Assembly (NCBI RefSeq): GCF_900166985.1
Contig: NZ_FUZK01000002.1
Coordinates: 124,001 to 188,000, forward strand
Direction: 5' to 3'
DNA: 64,000 bases
From: Acholeplasma oculi
Lineage (GTDB): Bacteria; Bacillota_I; Bacilli_A; Acholeplasmatales; Acholeplasmataceae
Position 1 is the first letter of the stretch. Each line of letters opens with the position of its first letter. This document shows, piece by piece, positions 63,383 through 64,000 of the stretch. The notes below the pieces were generated by a model that was not told where the DNA came from, searched no databases, and saw only the letters and a program-made list of their open reading frames with translations. Both the position numbers and the translations under genes were made by a program.

Positions 63383-63975
63383 GATATTTATTTATATTTA
63401 TTTTACAAATGGTATTTCAGTTTTCTTTGTGTTCATCTTTATAGTTACTTTTTATCTAATAATTTAACAATTATTGTGGCTGCCATTTTAATTATTTTGA
63501 TGATTCTAAGCCACAAAAGTTTTTATGTTTATCTAATTGTTGCATATCAAGTACTTTTGTAAGCCAAAAATAATGATATTCGCTAGTTCTATCAAAATTA
63601 TTGATTCTTGATGTTATTGATAGTTCACTGTATTTTTCATTATTCCAATTCCTATGATTCTTATCAATTACTTGATGGTATTTATAAGAAACAAACCATG
63701 CAGCCCCCATTTTTGATAATTATCCTTTCTCATCATCAGTCCTTGTTTCTAAAGACTATAGAGGAACTACGACCATTTCTCGCACTGCTTAACGCAGTAG
63801 GTTCATTACCAGATCACATTTATAATAATTTCTATGGATTGGCTCAGAGCATACAAAAACAAAAAGAACCAATCCTAAGATCAGTTCTATATTCTTACCA
63901 ATTAAAGATTATGAAAGACTTGCATATTCAAAGTTATTAAGTTTAAATACAAACAAGCCAAGGAGAAACTTATAA
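63383..63975. other. Region without a confident gene
   Basis: Two overlapping candidate frames exist on opposite strands. One is minus 63492-63710 (72 residues, TSEYHYFWLTKVLDMQQL), which could be extended through a GGGGG tract to a second upstream frame starting MRKDNYQKWG. The other is plus 63608-63940 (110 residues, ELRPFLALLNAVGSLPDHI). Neither has a good ribosome site or a family match. One may be a decayed gene; the plus one may be the leader of the following gene. Confidence 0.35.
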
Positions 63976-64000
63976 ATGTCTGAATTTTATCCAAACTTTA
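63976..64000 (+). CDS. Start of a gene cut by the window edge
   Basis: AAGGAG ten bases before an ATG opens MSEFYPNF up to the window end. Eight codons do not allow a family call. Confidence 0.5.

Noticed and set aside
63492-63940. Two overlapping opposite-strand frames as real genes
   Set aside because: Neither has a supported start or family; at most one could be real, so the region is reported as uncertain.
1-64000. CRISPR array, tRNA, rRNA or complete insertion sequence
   Set aside because: No regularly spaced direct repeats, no tRNA or rRNA consensus, and no transposase motifs were seen by reading; a tool-based scan was not possible.
1-64000. Mycoplasma genetic code (TGA as Trp)
   Set aside because: Tryptophan is encoded by TGG throughout, and TGA ends many genes in ATGA overlaps.

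Overview
The window is AT-rich, uses the standard genetic code (TGG for Trp, TGA as a real stop, many ATGA overlaps) and is almost all coding, mostly on the minus strand. Gram-positive-type lipoprotein boxes, strong AAGGAGG ribosome sites, SAM-I and lysine riboswitches, L-lactate dehydrogenase and the absence of cell-wall genes suggest a low-GC Mollicutes/Firmicutes lineage. An Acholeplasma-like organism is my best guess; this is inference. A secreted pectin methylesterase hints at contact with plant material. I saw no rRNA, tRNA, CRISPR array or intact transposase.

Layout. 0-5.6 kb: signalling operon (HD-GYP response regulator, hybrid histidine kinase with a solute-binding sensor, sugar-type binding lipoprotein, start of a membrane sensor). 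5.8-9.9 kb (plus strand): amino-acid ABC transporter coupled to an ADP-ribosylglycohydrolase-like gene, then ldh. 9.9-15.4 kb: a UvrD-like protein with altered catalytic motifs, a Nudix hydrolase, a GNAT gene broken by one stop codon, small membrane proteins. 15.5-22.7 kb: pectinesterase lipoprotein, prephenate dehydratase, a DUF2130 protein, and an unknown 135-residue protein controlled by a SAM-I riboswitch.

22.9-32.8 kb is a defence island. It has an HNH nuclease and a NYN-LOTUS protein in one operon. A newly seen structured small RNA on the plus strand ends tail-to-tail against a HEPN-type DUF3644 gene. Then come a RecD-like helicase with a large unknown N-terminus, a Gabija-like GajA/GajB pair whose GajA is split by an in-frame TAA, and a second promoter-driven structured RNA on the minus strand. 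The HEPN gene plus small RNA is the best candidate for an undescribed system.

32.8-35.4 kb: ABC-2 exporter. 35.6-40.5 kb: diguanylate cyclase and GGDEF/HD-GYP signalling proteins with small membrane proteins. 40.7-54.1 kb: second defence cluster with an exonuclease-RecQ-UvrD fusion and an overlapping pair (DUF1998 helicase plus a large SEL1-repeat protein) that recalls type III Druantia. 54.4-64 kb: a frameshifted small gene, a PH-like membrane protein, a DsrE-like protein, an ABC-F ATPase behind a leader-peptide attenuator, an HD hydrolase, an M42 peptidase, a lysine-riboswitch-controlled fused amino-acid transporter, an ABM protein, a MerR/TipAS regulator with a 19-bp-spacer promoter, and the first codons of another gene.
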